Shown here: piece after piece, positions 25,544 through 35,631 of the stretch
How the letters are laid out: the number at the start of each line of letters is the position of its first letter
Position numbering within the stretch: the stretch's first letter is position 1
Origin: Streptomyces decoyicus
GTDB lineage: Bacteria > Actinomycetota > Actinomycetes > Streptomycetales > Streptomycetaceae
DNA: 64,000 nt
Assembly (NCBI RefSeq): GCF_019880305.1
Contig: NZ_CP082301.1
Location: 8,556,001-8,620,000, forward strand
Direction: 5' to 3'
Notes under the pieces: model-generated
Told to the model about the DNA's origin: nothing
Seen by the model: only the letters and a program-made list of their open reading frames with translations
Database searches by the model: none
Position numbers and translations under genes: made by a program

Positions 25544-26818
25544 ATGGGTGCGAGCGTGCTGGTAGCGGATCGGTATCGACTGGACGAGCCGTTGGGCCGA
25601 GGGGGGATGGGCGAGGTCTGGCGCGCCACGGACCAGGTTCTCGGCAGGCAGGTGGCGGTCAAGCTCATGCTGACCGCCGGCGCCGATGAGAAGGCGGCCG
25701 AGGACTTCCGTATGGAGGCCCGGACGGCGGCTTGCCTGAATCATCCTCACGTGGCGGCCGTCTATGACTTCGGCGCTCACGATGGCCGCTTGTATCTGGT
25801 GATGGAACTCCTTGACGGGCACAGCCTGGCCCAGGAGTTGGCCACCCACGGCCCGCTGGACCCGCAACGCGTGGCCGACATCGCTGTCCAGGTCGCGGCC
25901 GGCCTGGCCGCGGCCCACCGCGAGGGCGTCGTACATCGCGACATCAAGCCGAGCAATCTGATGCTGGCCGCCGACGGCACTGTGAAGATTACCGACTTCG
26001 GCATCGCGCGTTTCACCGAGGAAGCCTGCAGCGTGACCGCCGGGCAGGTCGTGGGCTCCAGTTCGTACCTGGCACCGGAGCGCGGGCTGGGCCGCTCTGC
26101 GGGACCTCCGTGCGATGCGTACTCGCTCGGCTGCGTCCTGTATGAGCTGCTGACCGGTCGTCCGCCCTTCAAGGGAGACAACCCGACGGCGGTGGTCTAC
26201 CAGCATGTGCACATGCCGCCTGCACCACCCGGGCGGCTGCGCACCGGGCTACCAGGGGCGTTGGACGATTATCTCCTGCGCTTGCTGGCGAAGGAGCCCG
26301 GCCGACGTCCCTCGGTCGAGCAGATAGCCGGCTGGTTCGCCGCCTGGAGGACCGAGCAGCCCCGGCCGCCCTGGCCGGCCGACGCGCGCACGAAGACCAG
26401 CCCGTCCTCCACCGCCACGCCCAAGCCCCGGCCGGCGCGGGGAGCCAGGGCCACCCTGAACAAGGCGCTGGTCGGCGTGGTCGGAGCCGTCGTTTTCGCG
26501 GTCTCAGCCGCAGTCGGCATGACCATGAACTCGGACACGGATCACCCGCCCTCCCGCCAATCCGAACCGTCGCCTGCTCTGACCGGCGCCTCGTCACCGT
26601 CGTCGACCGACTCCTCAGCCTCCGCCACCCCTTCGCCTGCCGCTTCCCCCGCCACTTCCCGACCCGCAAGCACCAGCACCTCACCCTCGACCGAGCCGAC
26701 GGCGCACGCCACGGGCGAGCCGACGGCCCACCCCACAGCATCATCCGAGCAGACTGCCACCCCGGCTTCCACTCCGCCGAAGAAGCCGGCACGGAAGAAG
26801 AAGGGACCGAAGCGCTAG
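25544..26818 (+). CDS. Membrane Ser/Thr protein kinase (PknB-like)
   Basis: A 424-aa Hanks-type kinase. Residues 10-275 are the kinase domain: glycine loop LGRGGMGEVW, ATP-binding Lys40 (VAVK), catalytic Asp133 in HRDIKPSN, DFG at 151-153 and APE-like YLAPE. All catalytic residues are present, so it should be active. Residues ~307-327 are a transmembrane helix (LVGVVGAVVFAVSAAVGMTM), followed by ~95 Ser/Thr/Pro-rich extracellular residues and a basic end (KKPARKKKGPKR). No PASTA or other sensor domain, so the signal is unknown. Stands alone, between a probable integrated-element relic and IS fragments. Confidence 0.92.
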   Translation: MGASVLVADRYRLDEPLGRGGMGEVWRATDQVLGRQVAVKLMLTAGADEKAAEDFRMEARTAACLNHPHVAAVYDFGAHDGRLYLVMELLDGHSLAQELATHGPLDPQRVADIAVQVAAGLAAAHREGVVHRDIKPSNLMLAADGTVKITDFGIARFTEEACSVTAGQVVGSSSYLAPERGLGRSAGPPCDAYSLGCVLYELLTGRPPFKGDNPTAVVYQHVHMPPAPPGRLRTGLPGALDDYLLRLLAKEPGRRPSVEQIAGWFAAWRTEQPRPPWPADARTKTSPSSTATPKPRPARGARATLNKALVGVVGAVVFAVSAAVGMTMNSDTDHPPSRQSEPSPALTGASSPSSTDSSASATPSPAASPATSRPASTSTSPSTEPTAHATGEPTAHPTASSEQTATPASTPPKKPARKKKGPKR

Positions 26819-26864
26819 GGACAGGGGCCTGTAACCGGCTCACGCCCGAGTCGTTCGGATCGGC

Positions 26865-27035
26865 GTGGGGTGGGGCGATCTCTCGGGCAAGGAATGGGCT
26901 CGGTTGGAGCCGTACCTGCCGAAAAACATCGGGCGGGGTAGGTGCTGGAAGTGTCGCCGCAAGGTGATCAACGGCATCTTGTTCCGGCAGCGGACGGGGA
27001 TCCCGTGGCGGGACCTGCCGAGACGGCGAACGAAG
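26865..27035 (+). mobile_element. IS5-family transposase, N-terminal fragment
   Basis: Forward strand: GDLSGKEWARLEPYLPKNIG, CRRKVINGILFRQRTGIPWR, DLPRR. This is the opening domain of an IS5-type transposase (LS--EW--L-P-LP; INGILFR-RTG-PWRDLP). It ends at about 27035, where a piece of an IS110 transposase on the opposite strand begins, so two elements were fused here by rearrangement. Confidence 0.8.
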
Positions 27036-27135
27036 CCTGGCTGCGCAGCCGTTCAGGACCGTCGCCTGCGGCGATGAGCAGAGCTGCGGCGGCGTCCGGC
27101 CCCACTCCGTAGCACTCAAGCAGCTGCGGGGTGTG
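27036..27135 (-). mobile_element. IS110-family transposase fragment
   Basis: The reverse strand encodes TPQLLECYGVGPDAAAALLI, AAGDGPERLRSQA, matching the C-terminal helix-hairpin region of IS110 transposases (PQLL---GIGPD-AA-LLIT-GDNPERL). Only about 33 codons remain. It is the third IS110 trace in the window, after the intact copy at 42.1 kb and the remnant at 7.8 kb. Confidence 0.7.
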
Positions 27136-27204
27136 TTAGCTGTTCGATGCGGTGATGCGGCAGGATAGCGACATTACGGTTCGGTTGTACACCGTCGCGC
27201 TGTG

Positions 27205-27360
27205 CTACCAGTAGTGGCGCCGCCCCCCGATGGCGTGCCCCGCAGTTCCCAGGATCCACAGGATCGCTCCGATGACCAGCGCCACGATGCCGATGGTCCA
27301 CAGGGTGGAGATTCCCGTGAGGAATCCGACTATGAGAAGAATGATTCCGAGGATGATCAT
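27205..27360 (-). CDS. DUF6131-type small membrane protein
   Basis: A 51-aa protein from the ATG at 27360: MIILGIILLIVGFLTGIS, TLWTIGIVALVIGAILWILG, then AGHAIGGRRHYW. Two transmembrane helices in a hairpin with a short basic, aromatic tail. The whole length matches the small actinobacterial family DUF6131. Function unknown; such proteins are often linked with envelope stress. Confidence 0.8.
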   Translation of the reverse strand: MIILGIILLIVGFLTGISTLWTIGIVALVIGAILWILGTAGHAIGGRRHYW

Positions 27361-27629
27361 TGTGACCACCTGTCCCTCGCAGGTTGACTGGCGCGTCCAC
27401 CGCTCGCGACCAAGGGCTTCATCAGCATTATCCCACCGCACGGGCACCAGACAGGTGAGCAAATCCGATACCTGCCACGAGGACCACAATGGCATTTCTC
27501 CATGCCTTCACAGGGGGCAAGTTCGGGGGTGGGAATGCCGTGGTCAGCCTATGTGGGAAGGCTCGGCGAGTCCTTCGCTGGTCCTAGTCATAAGCTGGAG
27601 TGGGGGCCTCTGGATGGGAGGTTCAGCTG

Positions 27630-28187
27630 ATGTCAACAGGGACGCTTCTGGCGATCATTATTCCCGTAGTGGTGGTGGTAGCCCTCCTGGCAGTGGCGAC
27701 CACACTCCTCATGCGTCGGCGTCATCTTCGGGAACGCTTCGGCCCGGAGTACGAACGGACCATGGAGGGCTCCGACAGCCGATTGGCAGCTGAGCAGGAA
27801 CTGCGGGCCCGAGAGAAGCGGCACGACGCGCTGGACATCAAACCCCTCCCATCCAGCAGCCGGGAACGCTACAGCCGGGAGTGGGCGGGTGTGCAGGACG
27901 AATTCGTCGACCGCCCGGAGCAGGCCGTGCACGACGCAGACCAGTTGGTGACGTCGCTGATGCACGAGCGGGGCTATCCGACCGAAGGTTTTGATCAGCA
28001 GCTCAAGGATCTGTCGGTCGAGCACGGCCGCACCTTGGAGCACTACCGCGCGGCCCACGAGGTCGACACACTCAGCGATCAGCACAGGGCCACCACGGAG
28101 CAATTGCGCGGAGCCATGGTGCACTACCGCACCTTGTTTGACGAGCTCCTCTCCGACGGCGGGTCGCCACGACACGCCCGCGCCTGA
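27630..28187 (+). CDS. Membrane-anchored helical protein
   Basis: A 185-aa protein; the ATG at 27630 is favoured by GGGAGG 9 nt upstream. It has an N-terminal transmembrane anchor (LLAIIIPVVVVVALLAVATT), then RRRHLRERFGPEYERT and a helical domain (EWAGVQDEFVDRPEQAVHDA, DQLVTSLM, LSVEHGRTLEHYRAAHEV, MVHYRTLFDELL). The FGPEYERT start and the VQ-EFVD-P--AV--AD-LV core are common in actinobacteria but unnamed to me. The following gene carries the same domain without the anchor, so this is a paralogous pair in one operon. Confidence 0.78.
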   Translation: MSTGTLLAIIIPVVVVVALLAVATTLLMRRRHLRERFGPEYERTMEGSDSRLAAEQELRAREKRHDALDIKPLPSSSRERYSREWAGVQDEFVDRPEQAVHDADQLVTSLMHERGYPTEGFDQQLKDLSVEHGRTLEHYRAAHEVDTLSDQHRATTEQLRGAMVHYRTLFDELLSDGGSPRHARA

Positions 28188-28229
28188 ACTCCCCGCCCAT
28201 CCGAGCAGCGGGCACAGAAGGGAGAGAAA

Positions 28230-28691
28230 ATGCCACACGACCGAGCAGCGGACCCCGCACAGCAGGGTCTGTCCACCGAAGACATTGCCCAGCCTCAGCC
28301 CGCCGAAGCCTCCGCCACCGAGCCGCCCCAACCACCTCCCGAAACCCCCACCCACCCGGGTGAGGCCATCGCCACGGACACCTCGCAGCCCCGCCCACAG
28401 GAGACTGGCGAGGCCGAGGAGGCCCCGCAACTCCTGACGGCAAAGCAAGCAGAGGACTTCAACACCCGCTGGCAGGAGATCCAGAACCGGTTCGTGGACG
28501 ACCCTCGCGATGCAGTGCACTCTGCCGACGCGCTCGTTGCCGACGTCATGCAGACGTTGGCAACGACATTCGCCGACCACAAACAGCAACTCGAAGACCG
28601 GTGGAAGCGCGGCGAAGAGATGGACACCGAGGGTCTGCGAATGGCTCTTCGCCACTATCGTTTCTTCTTCAACCGTCTGCTGGCCGAATAG
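28230..28691 (+). CDS. Soluble paralogue of the upstream helical protein
   Basis: A 153-aa protein. Its first ~70 residues are a disordered Pro/Glu/Thr-rich segment. Its second half (RWQEIQNRFVDDPRDAVHSA, DALVADVMQTLA, MALRHYRFFFNRLL) repeats the domain of the preceding protein (VQDEFVDRPEQAVHDADQLV and HYRTLFDELL). It lies 42 nt downstream with GGGAGAG before the ATG, so the two are probably co-transcribed and may form a heteromer, one part at the membrane and one soluble. Function unknown. Confidence 0.75.
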   Translation: MPHDRAADPAQQGLSTEDIAQPQPAEASATEPPQPPPETPTHPGEAIATDTSQPRPQETGEAEEAPQLLTAKQAEDFNTRWQEIQNRFVDDPRDAVHSADALVADVMQTLATTFADHKQQLEDRWKRGEEMDTEGLRMALRHYRFFFNRLLAE

Positions 28692-29111
28692 CAAACGCGA
28701 CACTGCGTGACTAGGCGATCCAGAGCGGTTTTCGTAGATGGATTCGGGTCAGCGGCCGAGTGCGTCGGCCAATTGGATCGGCCTGAGGGAAGTGGGCGTA
28801 CCTCCCGAGGGATCGATCGATTGGCCATCCTGTGCTCACGGCGGTCAGCGAGGAGGTGCGGCACCAGCCGAACCCACTCCACATCCGTAATGTTGCCCCG
28901 CCCCCACGCGGAACGGAACGATTCGCGGGTGGGCCCGTACTCGACCCGTCGGACGGGCCCTAGAAGCGGTGCGGTGATGAAGCGGTTACGTCTGTACGCA
29001 GTCCGTCCGGGCAGTGCAGCGACTCTGGGGGAGCACGGCAGTTCCCCCAAGGCAGCCGGGTGCCAGTGAGGCCATCATTGCGACTACTCTCTGCGACGAC
29101 CCCGGCCCGGT
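28692..29111. other. Non-coding stretch with a possible transposase scrap
   Basis: The reverse strand reads NITDVEWVRLVPHLLADRRE near 28830-28890, reminiscent of the start of an IS5-type transposase (T--EW--L-P-L), followed by unrelated sequence. Too short and divergent to call. No intact gene. Confidence 0.4.
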
Positions 29112-31284
29112 ATGCAGGGCTGTGCTGTTGGCCGGTCCGGGGAGACCATGGAGTCGCGGAGACAAGCGGATGGGTGTTGCGGGCCGGAGCCGGTACGCGA
29201 CGGCTGTTCGTACGGAACGGGCGGAGGCGGGCCTGGGAGGAGCACAGCTGGACCCCTCTGGGCCAATGGCGGCGGGTCGGCCTCCGGGCCGTTCCAGCCC
29301 AGTGGACTGCTGGATGTGCTGGGCGTGGCGGCCGTCGTACTGGACGCCGAGGGCCGCATCGTGCTGTGGAGCCCGCAGGCCGAGGAGCTGTTCGGTTACT
29401 CCGCGCAGGAGGCGCTGGGTCAGTACGCAGGGCGGCTCCTGGTCCACGAGGGGGATCTCGGTACGGTGCTCAAGCTGTTCGACGAGGCCATGGCGATCGG
29501 CCGCAGCTGGGCCGGCGCCTTTCCGGTCCGGCACAAGGACGGCGGCACCCGGCTGGTGGAGTTCCGCAACATGCGCCTCCTGGACGACCGTGGAGACCTC
29601 TATGCCCTCGGCATCGCGAGTGACAAGGCGACCGTACGACGGGTGGAGCGGGACCTGGCGCTGTCGATGCGGGTGGTCTCGCAGTCCCCGATCGGTCTGG
29701 CGGTCCTGGACACCGATCTGCGGTACGTCTCGGTCAACCCGGCCCTGGAGCGGATCAACGGCATACCCGCCGAAGAACACCTCGGCCGGTCGGTCCGCGA
29801 GGTCCTGCCCTTCTTGGATGTCGACTCCATCGAGTCCGCGGTGCGTCAGGTGCTGCATACCGGGGAGCCTCTGATCGATCAGCCTGCTGTCGGCCGCACC
29901 CCTGGTCGGTCTCGTACCACCGGCTGGAGGAAGCCGCCGGAGCTGTCCTGGGCGTGGCCATCTCGGTGATGGACGTCACCGAGCGGCATTTCGCGGCATC
30001 GAGGCCGACCGAGCCCGCCGACGCCTGTCCGTCATCGCCGACGCCTCCGCCCGCATCGGCACCACCCTGCAGCTGGACCGGACCGCCCGCGAACTGGCCG
30101 ACGTCGCCGTGCCCGACCTGGCCGACATCGCCGCCGTCGACCTGCTCGACGACGTCCTGCAAGGGCGCTCTGCCCACGTGTCGCCCACCGGCCCGGCCGT
30201 CATCCGAGCCCTCGCCGTCAAGACTGACCACCCCACCGCAGCTCTCCGCGCCGCCGCCCCACCCGGGCACCTCGCCCACTACCCCGCCGATCGCCTCGTG
30301 GCCCAGTGCGTGCACACCGGCCGCCCGGTCCTGGTAGGCCACGTTGACGACCAGGACCTGCACCGCCTCGCACGCGACGACGACGCAGCCTCGCTCCTTT
30401 CCCTGGCGGGCCTCCACTCCTATCTCGCGGTGCCACTCATCGCTCGCGGAGAAGTGCTCGGCGCACTGGACCTCAAACGCACCCGCAACCCGCTGCCCTT
30501 CACCGATGACGACGTCGTCCTAGCGCGCGAGCTGGCAGCCCGAGCAGCCGTGCAAATCGACAACGCCCGCTGGTACCAGAGCGCGCGCAACACCGCGGTC
30601 ACCCTCCAGCGCAGCCTGCTGCCCGAACACCCGCCCCCCACCATGGGTTTGGAGGTCGCCTCCCGATATCAGCCGGCCGGAGCCGCCAGCGAGGTCGGTG
30701 GCGACTGGTTCGACGTCATTCCCCTGGACAGCGACAAGACCGCGCTCGTCGTCGGCGATGTGATGGGCAGCGGCATCGACGCCGCCGCGACCATGGGCCG
30801 ACTGCGTACCGTGACCAGCGCCCTGGCGGAACTCGAACTGTCCCCTGATCGGTTGCTCGAACAGCTCGACAAGATCACTGCCCGCCTCGATCACTACATC
30901 GCCACGTGCGTATTCGTCATCTACGATCCCCACCACTGGCAATGCCAGGTCGCCAACGCCGGCCACCTGCCTCCCGTTCGAGTACGCGCAGACCACGCTC
31001 CGGAGCTGCTCGATGTGCCAACCGGGGTGCCATTGGGGGTGGGCGGTGTCACCTTCCGCACCACCACGTTCGACCTCGCGCCCGGAGACCAGCTGGTCCT
31101 CTACACCGACGGCCTGGTCGAAACCCGGCACCAGCATCTCGACGACCGGCTGGAGAAGCTTCTCAGCCTGCTCGACGATCCCCACCGCTCGATCGAAGAC
31201 ACCTGCGACCGGCTCCTGCGGTCCCTATGCCGCCCGGATAACCACGACGACGTCGCCCTCCTCATCGCCCGCGCGCAGGAATAG
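29112..31284 (+). pseudogene. PAS-GAF-SpoIIE (PP2C) sensor phosphatase, frameshifted
   Basis: Domains in order: two PAS domains (LGVAAVVLDAEGRIVLWSPQ, EELFGYSAQEALG; then SPIGLAVLDTDLRYVSVNPA, ERINGIPAEEHLG), a GAF domain (ADASARIGTTLQLDRTAREL, LHSYLAVPLIARGEVLGALD) and a C-terminal SpoIIE/PP2C phosphatase (RSLLPEHPPP, EVGGDWFDVIPLDSDKTALV, VGDVMGSGIDAAATMGRLR, DQLVLYTDGLVETR, DNHDDVALLIAR) with metal-binding Asp residues intact. Two frame changes, near 29900 and 29990, break the protein between PAS and GAF; HRLEEAAGAVLGVAISVMDV lies in the middle frame. A phosphatase half alone could start at an internal codon (30109), but without PAS input. These proteins usually regulate anti-sigma-factor antagonists. 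Confidence 0.8.
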
Positions 31285-31613
31285 GGCCCGCCCGACGGCA
31301 GCGCGGCTGGGCCACGGGCCAGTTGCTCCGTCCGTGCGAGGCGGGTGATCTCTCAGACGCGGAGAGGGCTCGGCAGGAGTCAAAGCTGCGCGGCGGCGGC
31401 CAGCTGCGCATGCGGCCAGAGCACCTCGACGGTTGGACCAGGCCATCGGCACCCTCCTCCTGCGATTCTCCACCGCTTTCTTGAACGGTGTACGGCCGGT
31501 GGAATGCCACGAGCCCCGGAGGTGGCAGCCCCGGGGCCCATGGTCACCCTAAGGAATTCGGATGGACCGGTAGGGTGAGTAATTCAGACCAAGGATGCCC
31601 TGGCAAATACGTG
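31285..31613. other. Intergenic region between convergent genes
   Basis: No gene seen. A short GC stem (GCCCCGG, about 31514, with CCGGGGC about 31532) may end transcription from either side. Confidence 0.45.
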
Positions 31614-31838
31614 TCAGATGCCGGCGCCGCCGGAAAAACCTGCCTGGCCGGAGACAGGACCTATCTGACCGCTCACGCCACCCGAAACCGAGCCGCCCAG
31701 GGAGGGCAGAGCAGGCGTGGCAGGCAGGGCGGATTCTGCACCGCCAACCAGGGCCCCGAGAATTCCGCCGGAAACATTGTCCAGGTCGCTGTCAGAGATC
31801 TCGCGAGTTTCGTTCTGAGGCATGGCGTCCTTACGCAT
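31614..31838 (-). CDS. Candidate double-glycine leader peptide (RiPP/bacteriocin-like precursor)
   Basis: A 74-aa product from the ATG at 31838 (alternative ATG at 31823). The N-terminal 25 residues end in REISDSDLDNVSGG: acidic, with the spaced Leu/Val and Gly-Gly of leader peptides cut by C39-type peptidases, as in class II bacteriocins and many Streptomyces lantibiotic-like precursors. The 49-residue remainder, starting ILGALVGGAESALPATPALP, is rich in Gly, Ser, Ala and Pro and has no cysteine, so a lanthionine peptide is unlikely. It resembles a glycine-rich, membrane-active peptide. No modification enzyme, C39 transporter or immunity gene is nearby, so it is an orphan or depends on a distant locus. 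Ribosome site weak. Confidence 0.6.
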   Translation of the reverse strand: MRKDAMPQNETREISDSDLDNVSGGILGALVGGAESALPATPALPSLGGSVSGGVSGQIGPVSGQAGFSGGAGI

Positions 31839-32654
31839 GACTGGCCCTTCTCTTCATCGTATGTGTGATCAGGAGCGGTATCGGCCGACCCGGCGACAAG
31901 CTGATCCTGCCGGTTTGACGATCCTCTGATACCTGGAAGCGGATGTGCAACCTCCGATTGGTGCGAGATCAAACCATGTCAGCGGACGGCCAGGCTACCC
32001 CGACCCGTCGGTAATTTCTGTAGTCGTTCCGGTATCCCGCGATATCGGTAAGTGGAATGTTCGGCCGGATGGCGACAACTCCTTCACACACCTTTCGACA
32101 GTCGAGGCTTGCGGAGCGGTGCCGGTGGTGTCACTCGAAGGGCATATCGCCTCTACGAAGAGGGCACTCGCCCTGTGAGGTGAGAATCAGCAGCGAGCAT
32201 GTGCCCATTCTGCGAAGAGAATGGGCAGGGTTGCCGAGCCTCGGAACATGGAATTGTGTCGCCGGATTTCGGGTTCGTCCGATGCGTCGCGTTCGGGAAG
32301 AGGGTGGCGAGGTCCGCCCTGGTAGACGGTTGGGTCGGCGGGGATGCTGCACCCTTCGACGTGGCACCCTCTCCCGTGGTGGCCTGCGCCTTGCGGTAAC
32401 CCCAACCGAGGGCCCGACTCTGCGCAGTTCGGCCCTGCTGATCAATTGTCAAACCCCAGGTCGAGCGAATGACAGGGATATCGTCGGGGCCCATATCGGG
32501 CGGCCTGGTAACGCAACGGCACCCTTGCGACGCAGAACGGAATGTGGGCGCGCCTAGCGACCCGTATACGACACGGCGGAAATGCCCCCAGGGAGGAGCG
32601 AACGGGACACCTGGCCGTGTCTCCTCCTTACCGCCAAGACCTCGTACGCGTCAG
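31839..32654. other. Long intergenic region upstream of the leader-peptide gene
   Basis: About 800 bp without a convincing gene. The first ~100 bp, with CATACGATGAA at 31855-31865 on the reverse strand, should hold the promoter of the double-glycine peptide. Around 31999-32060 the sequence is AT-richer with imperfect palindromes (GGTATCCCGCGATATCGG). Other open frames are chance-like. Confidence 0.5.
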
Positions 32655-33029
32655 ATGGGAACCCCAGTGAGTAACACCGAACCCATGTCGGGAAACCAGC
32701 CATACGACCGCAGCCAGGGCGGCAACCACCGCTTTGAGCGCAAGCGGGACGGCTCCGCCGCAAGGCGGACAGCCCTGATCATTCACACGATCGCTGACAT
32801 CGCGGCTGTTTTCTTGGGCCTGTGGATCTTGCTCTACCTACTCGAAGCCAACCGGGCCAATGTCTTCGTCGAGTTTGTGGAAGGTGTGGCGGACTTGCTG
32901 GCCTGGTGGTCACAGGACATCTTCACGATGGACACGGAAGGGCTTCGCGTCCTCCTCAATTATGGCCTGCCGGCCGTGATCTATTTGCTGGTCGGGCACG
33001 GCATAGCCGCACGGATGCGCCGCCTCTGA
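32655..33029 (+). CDS. Two-pass membrane protein of unknown function
   Basis: About 120-124 aa; ATG 32655 or GTG 32667 (GGGA lies before the latter). A basic N-terminal tail (HRFERKRDGSAARR) leads into TALIIHTIADIAAVFLGLWI, a loop containing FVEFVEGVADLLAWWSQDIF, and a second helix, YGLPAVIYLLVGHGIAARMR. Both ends are predicted inside the cell. I recognise no named family, but codon use and topology look real. It stands alone between two long non-coding stretches. Confidence 0.7.
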   Translation: MGTPVSNTEPMSGNQPYDRSQGGNHRFERKRDGSAARRTALIIHTIADIAAVFLGLWILLYLLEANRANVFVEFVEGVADLLAWWSQDIFTMDTEGLRVLLNYGLPAVIYLLVGHGIAARMRRL

Positions 33030-33639
33030 CGGGTTGACCCCCATCTGGCTGGCGAAGAAATAGGGGTGATTCGCCAGGTCCCGGCGAGCGACGCCTGCGG
33101 CCCTTGGTTAAATCTGGCTCAGGCTCACGGCTCACCCTGGGCACCACGCGGCGCTGGACGAGGTGCTCGGCGAGCTCGGCCGGGCTTCAGGCGGAGGGCG
33201 CGGCGAGCCCGAGATGATGAGGAACGTCCGAAGCCCGCTCCATTTAGGGCCCAGCGCGCCGAACCCCGCGCGGGACGCACGGTTCAGGCGTGGGCCTGAC
33301 CGAGTTGGCCCGAAAGCGGCCGTTGCTGGCCAGTTCCGACTTCGCTGCGCGAACAGTTCTGGAACCTAGACATACGTGCGCTGTGCAGCGAGCACCGCTC
33401 GGGTCGCCCGCCCGTGGTGACGTGTGCCCAGCTCGGGGACGTCCGGCCGCCCCTTGCATCGGCCCAGCCGCCCACCGCTGATCCACCGCAATACCTTGCG
33501 CCAGGGTTCCCGCCCGGATGCGCGCCCAACCTCGTGGGCCTGATCGGCGAGGCGTAGCGCCGCTTGCTTGTCGTCACCCTTAGCCATGCCGCACATCGTG
33601 CACGACCTGCTCGACCCCGGAAGGCGGGCGCCTGGGCTG
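33030..33639. other. Mostly non-coding, with one weak reverse frame
   Basis: No clear gene. A reverse frame from an ATG near 33587 reads MAKGDDKQAALRLADQAHEV, GREPWRKVLRWISGG before losing character near 33470. It may be the start of a small DNA-binding or hypothetical gene whose end was replaced, but I cannot place it. Confidence 0.4.
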
Positions 33640-34055
33640 CTACCTGGTGAGTACGACATCAAGGTATGCCTGCACCGGCTCGAAGAGCCCGTACGGCACG
33701 TACTCCGGGATCTCCGAGTGGGCACACCAGGCCAGCTCGGCAAGTTCCTCGGTATCCGCCACGTCGGCGGTTCCGGACACCACGTCGCATGCCGTGTACG
33801 ACATGAGTCGTTGCGTCTTCGGGTGCACGCGCTCGCCCAGGAGTTTGACCGCGGTCACCGTGAGGCCGGTCTCCTCGCCGGTCTCGCGGACAGCCGCTTC
33901 CTCCGCTGACCGCCCCCGACTCAATCTCCCCTGCGGGGAACTGCCACGAGAGCGGGCCTGCCTTCACTCGCCGCCGGACCATCAAGACCCGCCCTTCGTG
34001 GACGAACGATCGCGGCCGAGATTCCCGGGCCCTCTTCGGCGGTCTGCTCCGTCAT
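33640..34055 (-). pseudogene. NUDIX hydrolase, frameshifted twice
   Basis: From the ATG at 34055 (GGAG upstream) the protein starts MTEQTAEEGPGISAAIV, shifts frame near 34010 to VHEGRVLMVRRRVKAGPLSW, QFPAGEIESG, and shifts again near 33920 to SAEEAAVRETGEETGLTVTA, VKLLGERVHP, LAWCAHSEIPEYVPYGLFEP. Together these give the Nudix box G-x5-E-x7-REx2EExGL, so the ancestral protein was an active pyrophosphohydrolase for nucleoside-diphosphate-linked substrates. Two single-base changes are needed to restore it. Confidence 0.8.
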
Positions 34056-34247
34056 GGGTGCTCCTCCAGGGCTGCCAACATCGGTGGAAAGATCTCATTG
34101 GCGGGGATGCCCGCCATGGCGTCGGGATCTTGAGTGCGGCTGCCGCAGCAGTCGGCTGATGCAACTCTGGGAGGGAGCGTCTGTGCATGGTGCACCGGGC
34201 CTGCTCACCCCCGTGGGTCGGTCCTTCCTGAGCCGTATCGGTAGACG

Positions 34248-35436
34248 TCAGGGTGGGTGGTTCCCTCCGTGGTGACGTCCTCGGTAGGCGGTGGATGGGC
34301 GGTGGATCGCGATGAGGGCGGCGTCGTCGCCGAGGCGTCCGCCGACGTGGGTGAGGAGGTCGCGTCGGAGGTGGTGCAGGAGTGTCTCCGGGGAGCTCTC
34401 GATCCACTGGGCGGCCCGTTCCGCCAAGGGGTAGAAGACTCCGTCCCGGTCGCGGGCTTCGATGACGCCGTCGGTGTAGAGGAGAAGGGTGTCGCCGGCT
34501 TCGAAGGAGAACACGTCGACGGTGTAGTCCGCTGGCGCTATGCCGCCGACGCCCAGTGGGGGCGCGGGGTGAAGACTCGGTGCGGTGACGGCGTGAGCGG
34601 GGCTGAGCAGGAGGGGCGCGGGGTGGCCGCAGCTGGTCATCCGGGTGATGTGGCCGTCGTCGGGGATCTCCAGCAGCAGGGTGGTGAAAGCGCTCCCCGG
34701 CCTCCTCCGCCGGCTCGAAGTCGGCCTGGTAGCGGGAGACGCTCTGTTCCAGGGCGGCGGCCAGCGCAGGCAGGGTGGTGTTCTGGTGGGCGGCCTCGCG
34801 GAAGGCGCCGAGGAGGAGGGCGGCTTCTCCGATGGCGGTCAGGCCCTTGCCCCGCACGTCGCCGATCATCACCCGGGTTCCGGTGTCGATACGGGTGGCC
34901 GCGTACAGGTCGCCGCCGATCTGGGCCTCGTCCTCGGCGGCCAGGTACAGGGAGGCGATCCGCAGTGGGCCGATGCGCTCCGGGAGGGGCCAGAGCAGGA
35001 CGTGCTGTGCGGCTTCGGCCACCGTCCGCACCTGGGCCAGTTCCCGTCTGCGCCGCTCGCGCAGCACGCAGTAGAACACGACCAGGGCCGAGAGCACGGC
35101 GAGGGCGAGGATCTGCACCATCACGTTGCGGGTGGACAGCACGCCGAAGTGCAGGCCGATGAATGCCTGGGCCGCGAGGGCCAGGATCCCGATCACTCCG
35201 GTCATCAGGGGACCGGCGAAGGAGGCGGTGATCGCGGGCGCGATGACCAGCAATGGCCCCAGATGGATGTCCTCCGGCACCAGGATGTCCACCACGGTGA
35301 TCACGACAATGAGCACCACAGGGATCACCAGCAGCGCATGGCTCGGCCGCCATGGCTCCCGCAGACCTGCAAAGCGTTGCCGGAAGCCCACGTCATCCAC
35401 AGTGCACCGCCCCCGGGCGGCTGACGAGTCGGGCAA
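34248..35436 (-). pseudogene. Membrane PP2C (SpoIIE-type) phosphatase, frameshifted
   Basis: N-terminal ~120 residues hold four or five hydrophobic segments (LLVIPVVLIVVITVVDILVP, PLLVIAPAITASFAGPLMTG, ILALAVLSALVVFYCVLRER). A SpoIIE-type phosphatase domain follows: HVLLWPLPERIGPLRIASLY, EAQIGGDLYAATRIDTGTRV, IGDVRGKGLTAIGEAALLLG. Near 34690 the frame shifts, and the rest continues FTTLLLEIPDDGHITRMTSC, DTLLLYTDGVIEARDRDGVF, GGRLGDDAALIAIHR. Metal-ligand Asp residues lie in both halves. One base change would restore a ~396-aa enzyme of a family common in Streptomyces. Confidence 0.82.
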
Positions 35437-35631
35437 GGGGCCGTCGAGCAGGGCGAATCCCTCGCGGCGGGGGCCCGTGCCCTGCTCGGAGCTGGCCTTC
35501 CGGCGCTGACCGAGAGTGTTCGCGTGCAGCCTGATCTGCGGGAATCGGAGGGTCCCGTAGGGCCCGGACGCACCAGTGCGGCAGTGGATGTGCGCGCCAT
35601 GGCCGCGGGCACCACGGAGGGTCGTTCCGGA

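Noticed and set aside
31614..31838. Calling the double-glycine peptide a lanthipeptide
   Set aside because: The core has no cysteine and no lanthionine synthetase gene is near.
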